From assembly GCA_964456525.1 (NCBI GenBank), contig CAYWAP010000046.1, forward strand, positions 1-12,733: a stretch of DNA of 12,733 nt, given 5' to 3'. Within the stretch, counting starts at the first letter, position 1. The number at the start of each line of letters is the position of its first letter. Origin of the DNA: Onthomonas sp964456525. GTDB lineage: Bacteria > Bacillota > Clostridia > Oscillospirales > Oscillospiraceae. The notes below the pieces were generated by a model that was given only the letters and a program-made list of their open reading frames with translations, was not told the DNA's origin and searched no databases. The translations under genes and the position numbers were made by a program. This document shows positions 7,731-12,733 of the stretch, one piece after another.

Positions 7731-8417
7731 ATGGGGCGGTTCAAGGAATTTTTCCACCGTGAGAGAGAAAAGATCAAAGATCTGAGCGTAAAGGCGAAGG
7801 CGGAGTATATCTGGCAGTATTATAAGCTCTGGATCATTGGCGTCGCCGCTGTGGTTCTGTTTGCCGCCTACGTCGTTGTACACCGGCTGACCGTACCCGC
7901 TGATAACTGGTTTTACGTGCTCTTTGCCAACACCTACGCCGATGTGACGGAGGGCTCGGAGCTTTGGGAAGGCTTTGTGGAGTATACAGGGTTTGACACC
8001 AGCGAAAAGAACGTCTATTTTAACAACAGCTGTTACTTTGATCCCTTTTCCACCGGTTACAGCGAATATTACATCTCTTTCGTCGCCTACGTGGAAGCGG
8101 GGACTCTGGATGTCGTCACGATGGAGACGGAGGACCTGGCGGAGCTGGGCCGCTACGGGTGGCTGCTGGATCTGTCGTCGGAGCAGGCGGAGGGGCTGGC
8201 GGAAAAGTACGCCGACCGGCTGATTTATGCCGTCCCCGACGATGAGGAAAACGGCACGGACCCAATCCCCATCGGGATTGACCTGAGCGACACCTGTCTG
8301 GTGACAAAATATCAGATCTATGAGGAGAGCTGTGCCGTGGGGATCTCAGCCAATGCGCCCCATATGGATGCCATTGAACTGTTTTTGGATTACATAATTG
8401 AGGAGGATACGGAATGA
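7731..8417 (+). CDS. single-pass membrane protein with compact binding-protein-like outer domain
   Basis: I do not recognise a named family for this 228-residue protein. Residues 1-32 are charged and cytoplasmic, 33-50 form one transmembrane helix (LWIIGVAAVVLFAAYVVV), and the remainder should face outside. The outer domain carries pieces in the same order as a sugar-binding protein: EAGTLDVVTM at 122-131 and GWLLDL at 143-148 (compare GTLPDVFWM and MLLNLDDY in the upstream binding protein), YAVP at 166-169, GIDLSDTCLV at 182-191, and NAPHMDAIELFLDYI near the end (compare DPEAAWSLISYF). It is about half the usual length. AAGGAG at 7716-7721 fixes the start. Its last four bases, ATGA, overlap the start of the YesL-like gene, so the two are translationally coupled. 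A role in sensing or assisting sugar uptake is inference only. Confidence 0.85.
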   Translation: MGRFKEFFHREREKIKDLSVKAKAEYIWQYYKLWIIGVAAVVLFAAYVVVHRLTVPADNWFYVLFANTYADVTEGSELWEGFVEYTGFDTSEKNVYFNNSCYFDPFSTGYSEYYISFVAYVEAGTLDVVTMETEDLAELGRYGWLLDLSSEQAEGLAEKYADRLIYAVPDDEENGTDPIPIGIDLSDTCLVTKYQIYEESCAVGISANAPHMDAIELFLDYIIEEDTE

Positions 8418-9178
8418 ACTTAGGGGGATTTCTGGACAATGAAAGTGCGTTTGGGCGTCTCATGACCCGCTGCGGCATTATCATTGCCTGCAATGTGATG
8501 TTTGTCCTTTTGAGCGTCCCGCTGGTCACCATCGGCGCCGGCTATGCGGCGATGTATTACGCGCTCATGCGCACCCTTCGGGGAGACGGGGTGATCAATC
8601 CCTTTAAAGAGTTCTGGAAGGGACTCAAAATGAATTTCAAGCAGGCGACGATCGTATGGCTGGCCTTTCTGCTCCTGATCGGGTTCCTGGCGCTGGAGTG
8701 GTATTGGTGCGGGCAGATCGGCGGATTCCTGCTCACCTTCCGCTATGGGCTGGTGGCCATCGCCGCGTGTGCGCTGGTGCTGGTGCTCTACCTGTTTCCC
8801 ACCATGGCCGCCTTCCGGGGAACGATTCCCCAGCTGCTGAAGGACAGCCTTTATTTTGCCTTTAAAAAGCCGCTGAACCTGATTGTCATTTTGTTTTTTA
8901 ATATATTTCCCATGGTGCTGACCTACAGCGATTCACAGATGATGCCTCTCTATGCGTTTATCTGGGTCACCTGCGGGTTTGGCCTGATTGCGCTGCTGAC
9001 CTCCACGCTGCTCCTGGAGGAGTTTAAGCCCTACCTGCCCATGGTGGATGCCTGCGGGGACATCATTGAGAACCCGGAGGACGAGGAACACTGGGCGGAC
9101 AGCCCGGAAGGGACCCCAAGCGGAGGGGAAAAATCAGAAGCGGAGATCCTGGAGGAGATGAAAAAGCTGGGAATGTAA
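8414..9178 (+). CDS. YesL-like integral membrane protein (DUF624)
   Basis: This 254-residue protein resembles the YesL/DUF624 family, whose members sit in sugar-use operons next to ABC importers in Firmicutes and have no established biochemical function. About five hydrophobic segments are visible near residues 20-44, 78-97, 109-131, 152-171 and 177-202. The N-terminal start (a GGFLDNESAFGRLMTR-like segment followed by NVMFVLLSVPLVTIGAGYAAMYYALMR) has the family's typical look. A hydrophilic, acidic tail of about 50 residues follows the last helix. The start codon overlaps the stop of the preceding gene (ATGA, 8414-8417), showing translational coupling. A strong terminator follows at 9205-9238 and closes the sugar locus. 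Confidence 0.88.
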   Translation: MNLGGFLDNESAFGRLMTRCGIIIACNVMFVLLSVPLVTIGAGYAAMYYALMRTLRGDGVINPFKEFWKGLKMNFKQATIVWLAFLLLIGFLALEWYWCGQIGGFLLTFRYGLVAIAACALVLVLYLFPTMAAFRGTIPQLLKDSLYFAFKKPLNLIVILFFNIFPMVLTYSDSQMMPLYAFIWVTCGFGLIALLTSTLLLEEFKPYLPMVDACGDIIENPEDEEHWADSPEGTPSGGEKSEAEILEEMKKLGM

Positions 9179-9204
9179 GGATAATAGCAAATAAATCCCC
9201 TATT

Positions 9205-9238
9205 AACGCCACAAAATCGCGGATTTTGTGGCGTTTTT
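9205..9238 (+). terminator. strong intrinsic terminator closing the sugar locus
   Basis: A perfect 14-bp stem, AACGCCACAAAATC at 9205-9218 with GATTTTGTGGCGTT at 9222-9235, has a 3-nt GCG loop and runs into TTTTT. It separates the YesL-like gene from the peroxide-response regulator. Confidence 0.93.
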
Positions 9239-9298
9239 CTGTGGAATGGGGCAGAGAAAAATTTTTTGTAAAATCGAGAACTTTTTTGAAATTGCCTC

Positions 9299-9326
9299 TT
9301 TACAAATCCCAAATGTGTGCTATAAT
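9299..9326 (+). promoter_or_regulatory. promoter of the Fur/PerR-family regulator
   Basis: TTTACA at 9299-9304 (five of six bases of the -35 consensus) and a perfect TATAAT at 9321-9326 are separated by 16 bases. Transcription would begin near 9333, just before the operator at 9338-9352. Confidence 0.8.
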
Positions 9327-9337
9327 GAGGCTGTAAA

Positions 9338-9352
9338 CAAGAATCATTCTCA
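9338..9352. promoter_or_regulatory. Fur/PerR-type operator in the regulator leader
   Basis: On the minus strand this reads TGAGAATGATTCTTG. Its core AGAAT-N-ATTCT (9340-9350) is a perfect palindrome about a central base. It matches 11 of 15 positions of the 7-1-7 Fur box TGATAATNATTATCA and has the AATNATT core shared with PerR boxes. Its place just after the promoter suggests autorepression by the encoded regulator. Confidence 0.7.
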
Positions 9353-9366
9353 TTAGAGAGGACATC

Positions 9367-9756
9367 ATGCAGCGATACAGTAAAAAGAGACAGGCAATTC
9401 TTGACTGTCTGCGCGGTACGACCAGTCACCCCACTGCGGAATGGGTTTTTGAGCGTTTGCGGCCAAGCTATCCGGATCTGAGTCTGGCGACGGTTTATCG
9501 CAATCTGGGCCAGCTGAAGGCGGCGGGGATCATCTCCTCACGGGGCGTCATTGGCGGGCATGAGCACTTTGATGCGAGAACAGACCCGCACACCCATGCT
9601 GTTTGCAGCCAATGCGGCGCGATTGTCGACGTCGAGGACATGCCGGTTTCCGAGGAGCTGGTCCGCAGGGTGGAGCAGGAAACGGGCTATCAGATTTCAG
9701 AGGCCGCGTTGCAGTTCACCGGGATCTGTAAAAACTGCAGGATGAAAACAAGTTGA
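9367..9756 (+). CDS. Fur-superfamily regulator, PerR-like
   Basis: A 129-residue metal-dependent repressor of the Fur superfamily. The N-terminal winged helix includes HPTAEWVFERL at 21-31 and the recognition segment LSLATVYRNL at 38-47. The structural zinc site is given by C80xxC83 and C121xxC124. Candidate regulatory metal ligands H21, D69, H75, H77 and D88 align with PerR positions H37, D85, H91, H93 and D104 of Bacillus subtilis. Aspartate rather than glutamate at the last position favours peroxide sensing over iron sensing. The N-terminal arm is shorter than in B. subtilis PerR. AGAGAGG at 9355-9361 supports the start. A Fur/PerR-like box in its own leader implies autoregulation, and the rubrerythrin gene 60 bases downstream is a typical PerR target in anaerobic Clostridia. 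A ferric uptake role is the alternative. Confidence 0.9.
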   Translation: MQRYSKKRQAILDCLRGTTSHPTAEWVFERLRPSYPDLSLATVYRNLGQLKAAGIISSRGVIGGHEHFDARTDPHTHAVCSQCGAIVDVEDMPVSEELVRRVEQETGYQISEAALQFTGICKNCRMKTS

Positions 9757-9762
9757 TGAACG

Positions 9763-9780
9763 CGGAAACCCTTCCGTTTT
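9763..9780 (+). terminator. weak hairpin between regulator and rubrerythrin
   Basis: A 5-bp stem, CGGAA at 9763-9767 with TTCCG at 9772-9776, has an ACCC loop and is followed by TTTT. It is short and may only partly reduce transcription into the rubrerythrin gene. Confidence 0.35.
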
Positions 9781-9802
9781 CATAAATTCTGACACATTTT
9801 TT

Positions 9803-9809
9803 TGGAGGT
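9803..9809 (+). promoter_or_regulatory. ribosome binding site deciding the rubrerythrin start
   Basis: TGGAGGT ends seven bases before the ATG at 9817. The in-frame TTG at 9802 overlaps this site and cannot be the start. Confidence 0.85.
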
Positions 9810-9816
9810 TATCATT

Positions 9817-10365
9817 ATGGCAAAGTATGTATGTACCGTATGCGGATATGTTTACGAAGGCAATGAGCTGCCTGCTGATTTTAAGTGCCCCCTGTGCAAA
9901 GCGCCCGCTTCTAAGTTCATGAAGCAGGAAGAGGGAATGGAGTGGGCCGCTGAGCATGTCGTCGGCGTGGCCAAGGGCGTCAGCGAGGACATTCTGGCTG
10001 ATCTGCGCTCCAACTTCGAGGGCGAGTGCTCGGAGGTCGGTATGTATCTGGCGATGGCAAGAGTTGCCCATCGTGAGGGCTATCCCGAGATCGGTCTGTA
10101 CTGGGAAAAGGCTGCCTATGAGGAGGCAGAGCACGCTGCCAAGTTTGCAGAACTGCTGGGCGAAGTTGTCACCGACAGCACCAAGAAGAACCTGGAGATG
10201 CGTGTTGAGGCTGAGAACGGCGCAACTGCCGGCAAGGTTGAGCTGGCAAAGAAGGCCAAGGAGCAGGGTCTGGATGCCATCCATGACACCGTGCATGAGA
10301 TGGCCCGTGACGAGGCCCGTCATGGCCGTGCCTTCAAGGGCCTGCTGGAGCGTTACTTCGGCTAA
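9817..10365 (+). CDS. reverse rubrerythrin (rubredoxin domain N-terminal)
   Basis: This 182-residue protein has a rubredoxin-type iron centre first (C6xxC9 and C24xxC27, residues 1-35) and a ferritin-like diiron domain after it (about 53-182). This is the reverse of classical rubrerythrin order. Diiron ligands can be placed at E70 and nearby E73, the ExxH pair E103/H106, E133, and the ExxH pair E166/H169. Proteins of this layout in Clostridium reduce hydrogen peroxide, and also oxygen, using electrons from NADH through a partner reductase, and act in the cytoplasm. The codon use is strongly biased and the ribosome site is strong, suggesting high expression. The upstream PerR-like repressor gene is the probable regulator. 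A terminator follows at 10388-10413. Confidence 0.95.
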   Translation: MAKYVCTVCGYVYEGNELPADFKCPLCKAPASKFMKQEEGMEWAAEHVVGVAKGVSEDILADLRSNFEGECSEVGMYLAMARVAHREGYPEIGLYWEKAAYEEAEHAAKFAELLGEVVTDSTKKNLEMRVEAENGATAGKVELAKKAKEQGLDAIHDTVHEMARDEARHGRAFKGLLERYFG

Positions 10366-10387
10366 TCAGTCCAAGCGAGTTCGGAAT

Positions 10388-10413
10388 GGGCGGGGGGATT
10401 TCCTCGCCCTTTT
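10388..10413 (+). terminator. intrinsic terminator after the rubrerythrin
   Basis: An 8-bp stem, GGGCGGGG at 10388-10395 with CCTCGCCC at 10402-10409 and one G-U pair, has a 6-nt loop and is followed by TTTT. Confidence 0.8.
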
Positions 10414-10495
10414 CGTTTAGGCATTTTGCCAATGCGGCGTTTCCCTTCCTGAGGACAGGGCGGGCCGCGAGAAGAATATCTAGGGAGGTAGTTCT

Positions 10496-11053
10496 ATGGC
10501 GACCCAAAGTTCCGATACCCGGTTGAGTAAATTTATCAGCTTGATTCTCCGGCATGAGCCGGAGGTCATTGGCATTCAGTTAGACGGGCACGGCTGGGCA
10601 AAGGTGGACGACATGCTTGCCGGGATGTGCGCCGCGGGGCGTTCCATCGACCGGGAGACCCTGGAGCGCATTGTGCGCACAGATCAGAAGGGGCGGTATT
10701 CGTTCGATGAGGATCAGACCCACATCCGGGCCAATCAAGGGCATTCCATCCCCATTGATTTGGAGCTGACCCCTGTGATGCCGCCGGATACCCTGTACCA
10801 TGGGACGGCGACGCGGTTCCTGAACAGCATCCGTCAGGAGGGAATTTGCCCCATGAGCCGGCAGTATGTCCACTTCTCCACCGATGTGGAGACAGCGGTC
10901 AAGGTGGGGAAGCGCCACGGAAAGCCGGTTGTTCTGGCGCTGGACGCAGGGCAGATGTACCGGGACGGCATCGAGCTGTATGTCTCGGCAAATCATATCT
11001 GGCTCACAAAATATGTGGACTGGAAATATGTAAAGGATGTGATTTCCGTATGA
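10496..11053 (+). CDS. kptA: RNA 2'-phosphotransferase, Tpt1/KptA family
   Basis: A 185-residue protein of the Tpt1/KptA family. These enzymes use NAD+ to remove an internal 2'-phosphate from RNA, forming ADP-ribose 1'',2''-cyclic phosphate and nicotinamide. Family motifs are all present: LSKFISLILRH with R19-H20, IRANQGHS with R78 and H83, LYHGT at 100-104, SRQYVHFS with R122, and the closing NHIWLT at 166-171. These include counterparts of the Arg-His-Arg-Arg set described for the Clostridium thermocellum enzyme. AGGGAGGT at 10482-10489 supports the start. Its stop overlaps the start of the dehydrogenase gene (ATGA at 11050-11053), so the two are translationally coupled. Bacteria do not splice tRNA by the pathway that makes this 2'-phosphate in yeast, so the natural substrate is unclear; 5'-phosphate ADP-ribosylation of RNA or DNA has been shown for some homologues. 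Confidence 0.95.
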   Translation: MATQSSDTRLSKFISLILRHEPEVIGIQLDGHGWAKVDDMLAGMCAAGRSIDRETLERIVRTDQKGRYSFDEDQTHIRANQGHSIPIDLELTPVMPPDTLYHGTATRFLNSIRQEGICPMSRQYVHFSTDVETAVKVGKRHGKPVVLALDAGQMYRDGIELYVSANHIWLTKYVDWKYVKDVISV

Positions 11054-12009
11054 AAATCGTTATTTTGAATGGATCCGCGTGCAACCCGGGCGATCTGAGT
11101 TGGGACGGCATTGCCGCCCTGGGAGAGTTGACGATTTACGATTATACGCCCAATGAGCCGGACGTGATCCTCCAGCGCATTGGCGATGCAGAGGCCGCAT
11201 TCATCAATAAAGAGATCATCACTGGGGCGATTATGGACGGCTGTCCCAACTTGAAATTCATCGGCGTCCTGGCGACGGGCTACAACGTTGTGGACACGGC
11301 AGCGGCCCGGGCGCGGGGCATTGTGGTCAGCAACATTCCGGCCTACAGCACGCCATCTGTGGCCCAGTTTACCTTTGCCCTGTTGCTGGAGCTGACCTGC
11401 CACGTTGGGCACCACGATCAGGCGGTCAAAGCGGGGCGCTGGTGTGCCAGCCGGGATTTCTGCTTCTGGGATATGCCCATCATAGAGCTGGAGGGCAAGA
11501 CTTTGGGAATCATTGGCTTTGGCAACATTGGCCGGGCCGTGGGCCGCATTGGTCAGGCCCTTGGCATGAAGGTGCTGGCCGCAGGCTCCCGGCCCTGTCC
11601 GGAAGGGGAGGCGATTGGGACCTATGTGGACTATGACACCCTGTTTGCACAGTCGGATGTCATCAGCCTGCACTGCCCTCTGTTTCCGGAGACAAAGGAG
11701 ATCATCCGCGCCGAGACGATCGCAAAGATGAAGGACGGCGTTTTCATTCTCAACGCGGCGCGGGGGCAGCTGATACACCAGCAGGATCTGGCAGATGCGC
11801 TGTCCTCGGGCAAAGTGGCTGGCGCGGCGCTGGACGTCGTGGAGACAGAGCCGATGCTGCCGGATAATCCGCTGTTGGGCGCACCCAATTGCATCATTAC
11901 CCCCCACATTGCCTGGGCTTCGCTGGAGGCCCGCCGGCGGCTGATGGAGATTGCCGTGGAAAATTTGCGCTGTTTTCTCGCAGGGACGCCCCAAAATGTT
12001 GTGAGCTAG
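11050..12009 (+). CDS. D-2-hydroxyacid dehydrogenase, glycerate/hydroxypyruvate reductase-like
   Basis: A 319-residue NAD(P)-dependent oxidoreductase of the D-isomer-specific 2-hydroxyacid dehydrogenase family. The Rossmann nucleotide site is GFGNIG at 156-161, and the catalytic triad can be placed at R238 (NAARG), E267 (DVVETEP) and H286 (PHIAW), close to the spacing in glycerate dehydrogenase. It should interconvert a 2-oxo acid such as hydroxypyruvate or glyoxylate with the D-2-hydroxy acid in the cytoplasm; the exact substrate cannot be read from sequence. The start at 11050 overlaps the kptA stop (ATGA), and MKIVILNG is a typical N-terminus. An upstream in-frame extension into kptA exists but would overlap that gene by about 200 bases and is rejected. 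Only a weak, imperfect stem (CAAG/CTTG, 12031-12048) follows the stop. Confidence 0.93.
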   Translation: MKIVILNGSACNPGDLSWDGIAALGELTIYDYTPNEPDVILQRIGDAEAAFINKEIITGAIMDGCPNLKFIGVLATGYNVVDTAAARARGIVVSNIPAYSTPSVAQFTFALLLELTCHVGHHDQAVKAGRWCASRDFCFWDMPIIELEGKTLGIIGFGNIGRAVGRIGQALGMKVLAAGSRPCPEGEAIGTYVDYDTLFAQSDVISLHCPLFPETKEIIRAETIAKMKDGVFILNAARGQLIHQQDLADALSSGKVAGAALDVVETEPMLPDNPLLGAPNCIITPHIAWASLEARRRLMEIAVENLRCFLAGTPQNVVS

Positions 12010-12253
12010 GACTTGTTTGAAACCTGTCAACAAGCCGGCGGGCCTTGTTTCGGCATAGGGTGTTGACTTTCCTCACCGTGGGTCATATTCCAATTTTTAA
12101 ACAAGACCTCAGCTGGGCAGCGGAATGTCTGGGGCAGACCGGTGACGTATGTGTTTCCGGCTGCAGAGAGATTCCGTGGGTTTTTCCGGCCGGGAGCCTT
12201 CGGCAGCCGCTTCCCGCAGGCCGTATCTGCCCGGGAAATGGATCGCAGTTTCT

Positions 12254-12302
12254 CCCCTCACCCCCGCCTGAAGCGGTTTTGCACGGGGGTGAGGGGGATT
12301 TT
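12254..12302 (+). terminator. large GC-rich hairpin, possible terminator
   Basis: A perfect 13-bp stem, CCCCTCACCCCCG at 12254-12266 with CGGGGGTGAGGGG at 12284-12296, encloses a 17-nt loop and is followed by GATTTTG. It may end transcription from the dehydrogenase unit. The U-tract is short, and the 3' arm can pair alternatively with CCCCC at 12304-12308. Confidence 0.55.
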
Positions 12303-12379
12303 GCCCCCATTGTGGGGTTCTGCCCAGAGGAGGGCTGGGTTTCCGGACAGATTCCCCAGGGAAAAACTTTCTTTTATGG

Positions 12380-12408
12380 TTGACAAACGGCGGAGGTAGC
12401 GATATAAT
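12380..12408 (+). promoter_or_regulatory. consensus promoter of the serine tRNA genes
   Basis: TTGACA at 12380-12385 and TATAAT at 12403-12408 are both perfect matches to the housekeeping sigma consensus with 17-base spacing. The first tRNA begins 26 bases after the -10. Confidence 0.93.
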
Positions 12409-12434
12409 AGACCTGCCTGTGAAACAGACCAATT

Positions 12435-12524
12435 GGAGAGATGTCCGAGCGGTTTATGGAGCTGGTCTTGAAAACCAGTGACTCTGTCAAAGAGCCGTGG
12501 GTTCGAATCCCACTCTCTCCGCCA
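12435..12524 (+). tRNA. tRNA-Ser (anticodon UGA)
   Basis: The acceptor stem is GGAGAGA at 12435-12441 with TCTCTCC at 12514-12520, then discriminator G and encoded CCA at 12522-12524. The anticodon stem CTGGT/ACCAG (12462-12466/12474-12478) holds loop CTTGAAA with anticodon TGA at 12469-12471. The T arm is GTGGG-TTCGAAT-CCCAC at 12497-12513. A long variable arm, as in class II tRNAs, confirms serine. It reads UCA and related UCN codons. Confidence 0.97.
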
Positions 12525-12567
12525 TTTCTTTCCTGACAATTGCATATGCCAACAGGTTCTACCTCAT

Positions 12568-12658
12568 GCAGAAGTACTCAAGAGGTCGAAGAGGCTCCCC
12601 TGCTAAGGGAGTAGGGCGGGAGACCGTCGCGAGGGTTCAAATCCCTCCTTCTGCGCCA
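12568..12658 (+). tRNA. tRNA-Ser (anticodon GCU)
   Basis: The acceptor stem is GCAGAAG at 12568-12574 with CTTCTGC at 12648-12654, then discriminator G and encoded CCA at 12656-12658. The anticodon stem CTCCC/GGGAG (12595-12599/12607-12611) holds loop CTGCTAA with anticodon GCT at 12602-12604. A long variable arm marks a class II tRNA. It reads AGC and AGU. It lies 43 bases after the first tRNA and is probably co-transcribed with it. Confidence 0.97.
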
Positions 12659-12659
12659 G

Positions 12660-12707
12660 AAAATCCACCGTATTTGTCGCAAATACAGTGGATTTTGTTC
12701 ATTTTAT
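12660..12707 (+). terminator. terminator of the serine tRNA unit
   Basis: A 17-bp stem with one C-A mismatch (12660-12676 with 12680-12696) and a 3-nt TCG loop is followed by GTTCATTTT. The AT-rich outer pairs and the following T-rich stretch fit an intrinsic terminator. No gene can be seen in the last bases of the window. Confidence 0.85.
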
Positions 12708-12733
12708 GATGTTTTTCGGGAAGATGGGGGCTT

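Larger units (their letters stand above)
12010..12434. other. 425-base gap without a credible gene
   Basis: Short open frames here lack ribosome sites and recognisable protein features. The first half holds small possible stems (GTCTG/CAGAC near 12130). The second half holds the hairpin cluster at 12254-12317 and then the tRNA promoter at 12380-12408. I see no transposon ends or attachment site. Confidence 0.6.

Noticed and set aside
9757..9816. Possible separate promoter for the rubrerythrin gene
   Set aside because: The stretch is AT-rich but I found no -35/-10 pair with acceptable spacing; co-transcription with the regulator is simpler.
10993..12033. 346-codon minus-strand open frame opposite the dehydrogenase
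   Set aside because: The plus-strand gene has a full set of catalytic and nucleotide-binding motifs; the antisense frame has none.
12045..12383. 112-codon frame and several shorter ones in the gap before the tRNAs
   Set aside because: They start at weak codons without ribosome sites, run through the hairpin cluster, and show no protein-like pattern.
12258..12545. Minus-strand frame reading MQLSGKKWRREWDSNPRLFDR across the tRNA-Ser gene
   Set aside because: This kind of peptide is a familiar false call produced by antisense translation of a serine tRNA; the tRNA structure explains the sequence fully.

Overview
The window looks like a chromosomal segment of an anaerobic, fairly GC-rich member of the Clostridia. 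Strong AGGAGG-type ribosome sites, lipoprotein sugar-binding proteins, a PerR-type regulator with a rubrerythrin, and intrinsic terminators with poly-T tails point to Firmicutes. The mix of genes would suit a gut Oscillospiraceae species, but that family-level placement is inference from general character, not from a marker gene. All protein genes I accept lie on the + strand.

Region 1 (1-9178) is an alpha-galactoside uptake and hydrolysis locus. It starts with two tandem sugar-binding lipoprotein genes (the first cut by the window edge), followed by a terminator-like hairpin. Two MalF/MalG-type permease genes and a strong terminator come next. An AraC-family regulator sits directly upstream of a GH36 alpha-galactosidase. 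After another hairpin there is a translationally coupled pair: a single-pass membrane protein whose outer domain resembles a shortened sugar-binding protein, and a YesL-like (DUF624) membrane protein. The likely flow is: binding protein captures a galactoside such as melibiose or raffinose, the permease pair imports it using an ATPase encoded elsewhere, and the cytoplasmic GH36 enzyme removes terminal galactose under AraC-type control.

Region 2 (9179-10413) is a peroxide and oxygen defence module: a Fur-superfamily regulator with PerR-like metal ligands, preceded by a promoter and a Fur/PerR-like operator, then a reverse rubrerythrin (rubredoxin domain first). Region 3 (10414-12009) is a two-gene unit in which an RNA 2'-phosphotransferase (KptA/Tpt1) overlaps by ATGA with a D-2-hydroxyacid dehydrogenase.

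Region 4 (12010-12733) starts with about 425 bases without a credible gene but with a set of overlapping GC-rich hairpins. A consensus promoter then drives two serine tRNA genes (UGA and GCU anticodons), closed by a terminator. The items most worth a second look are the compact binding-protein-like protein with YesL, the mosaic divergence of the tandem binding proteins with their EF-hand-like loop, the KptA-dehydrogenase coupling, and the hairpin cluster before the tRNAs.
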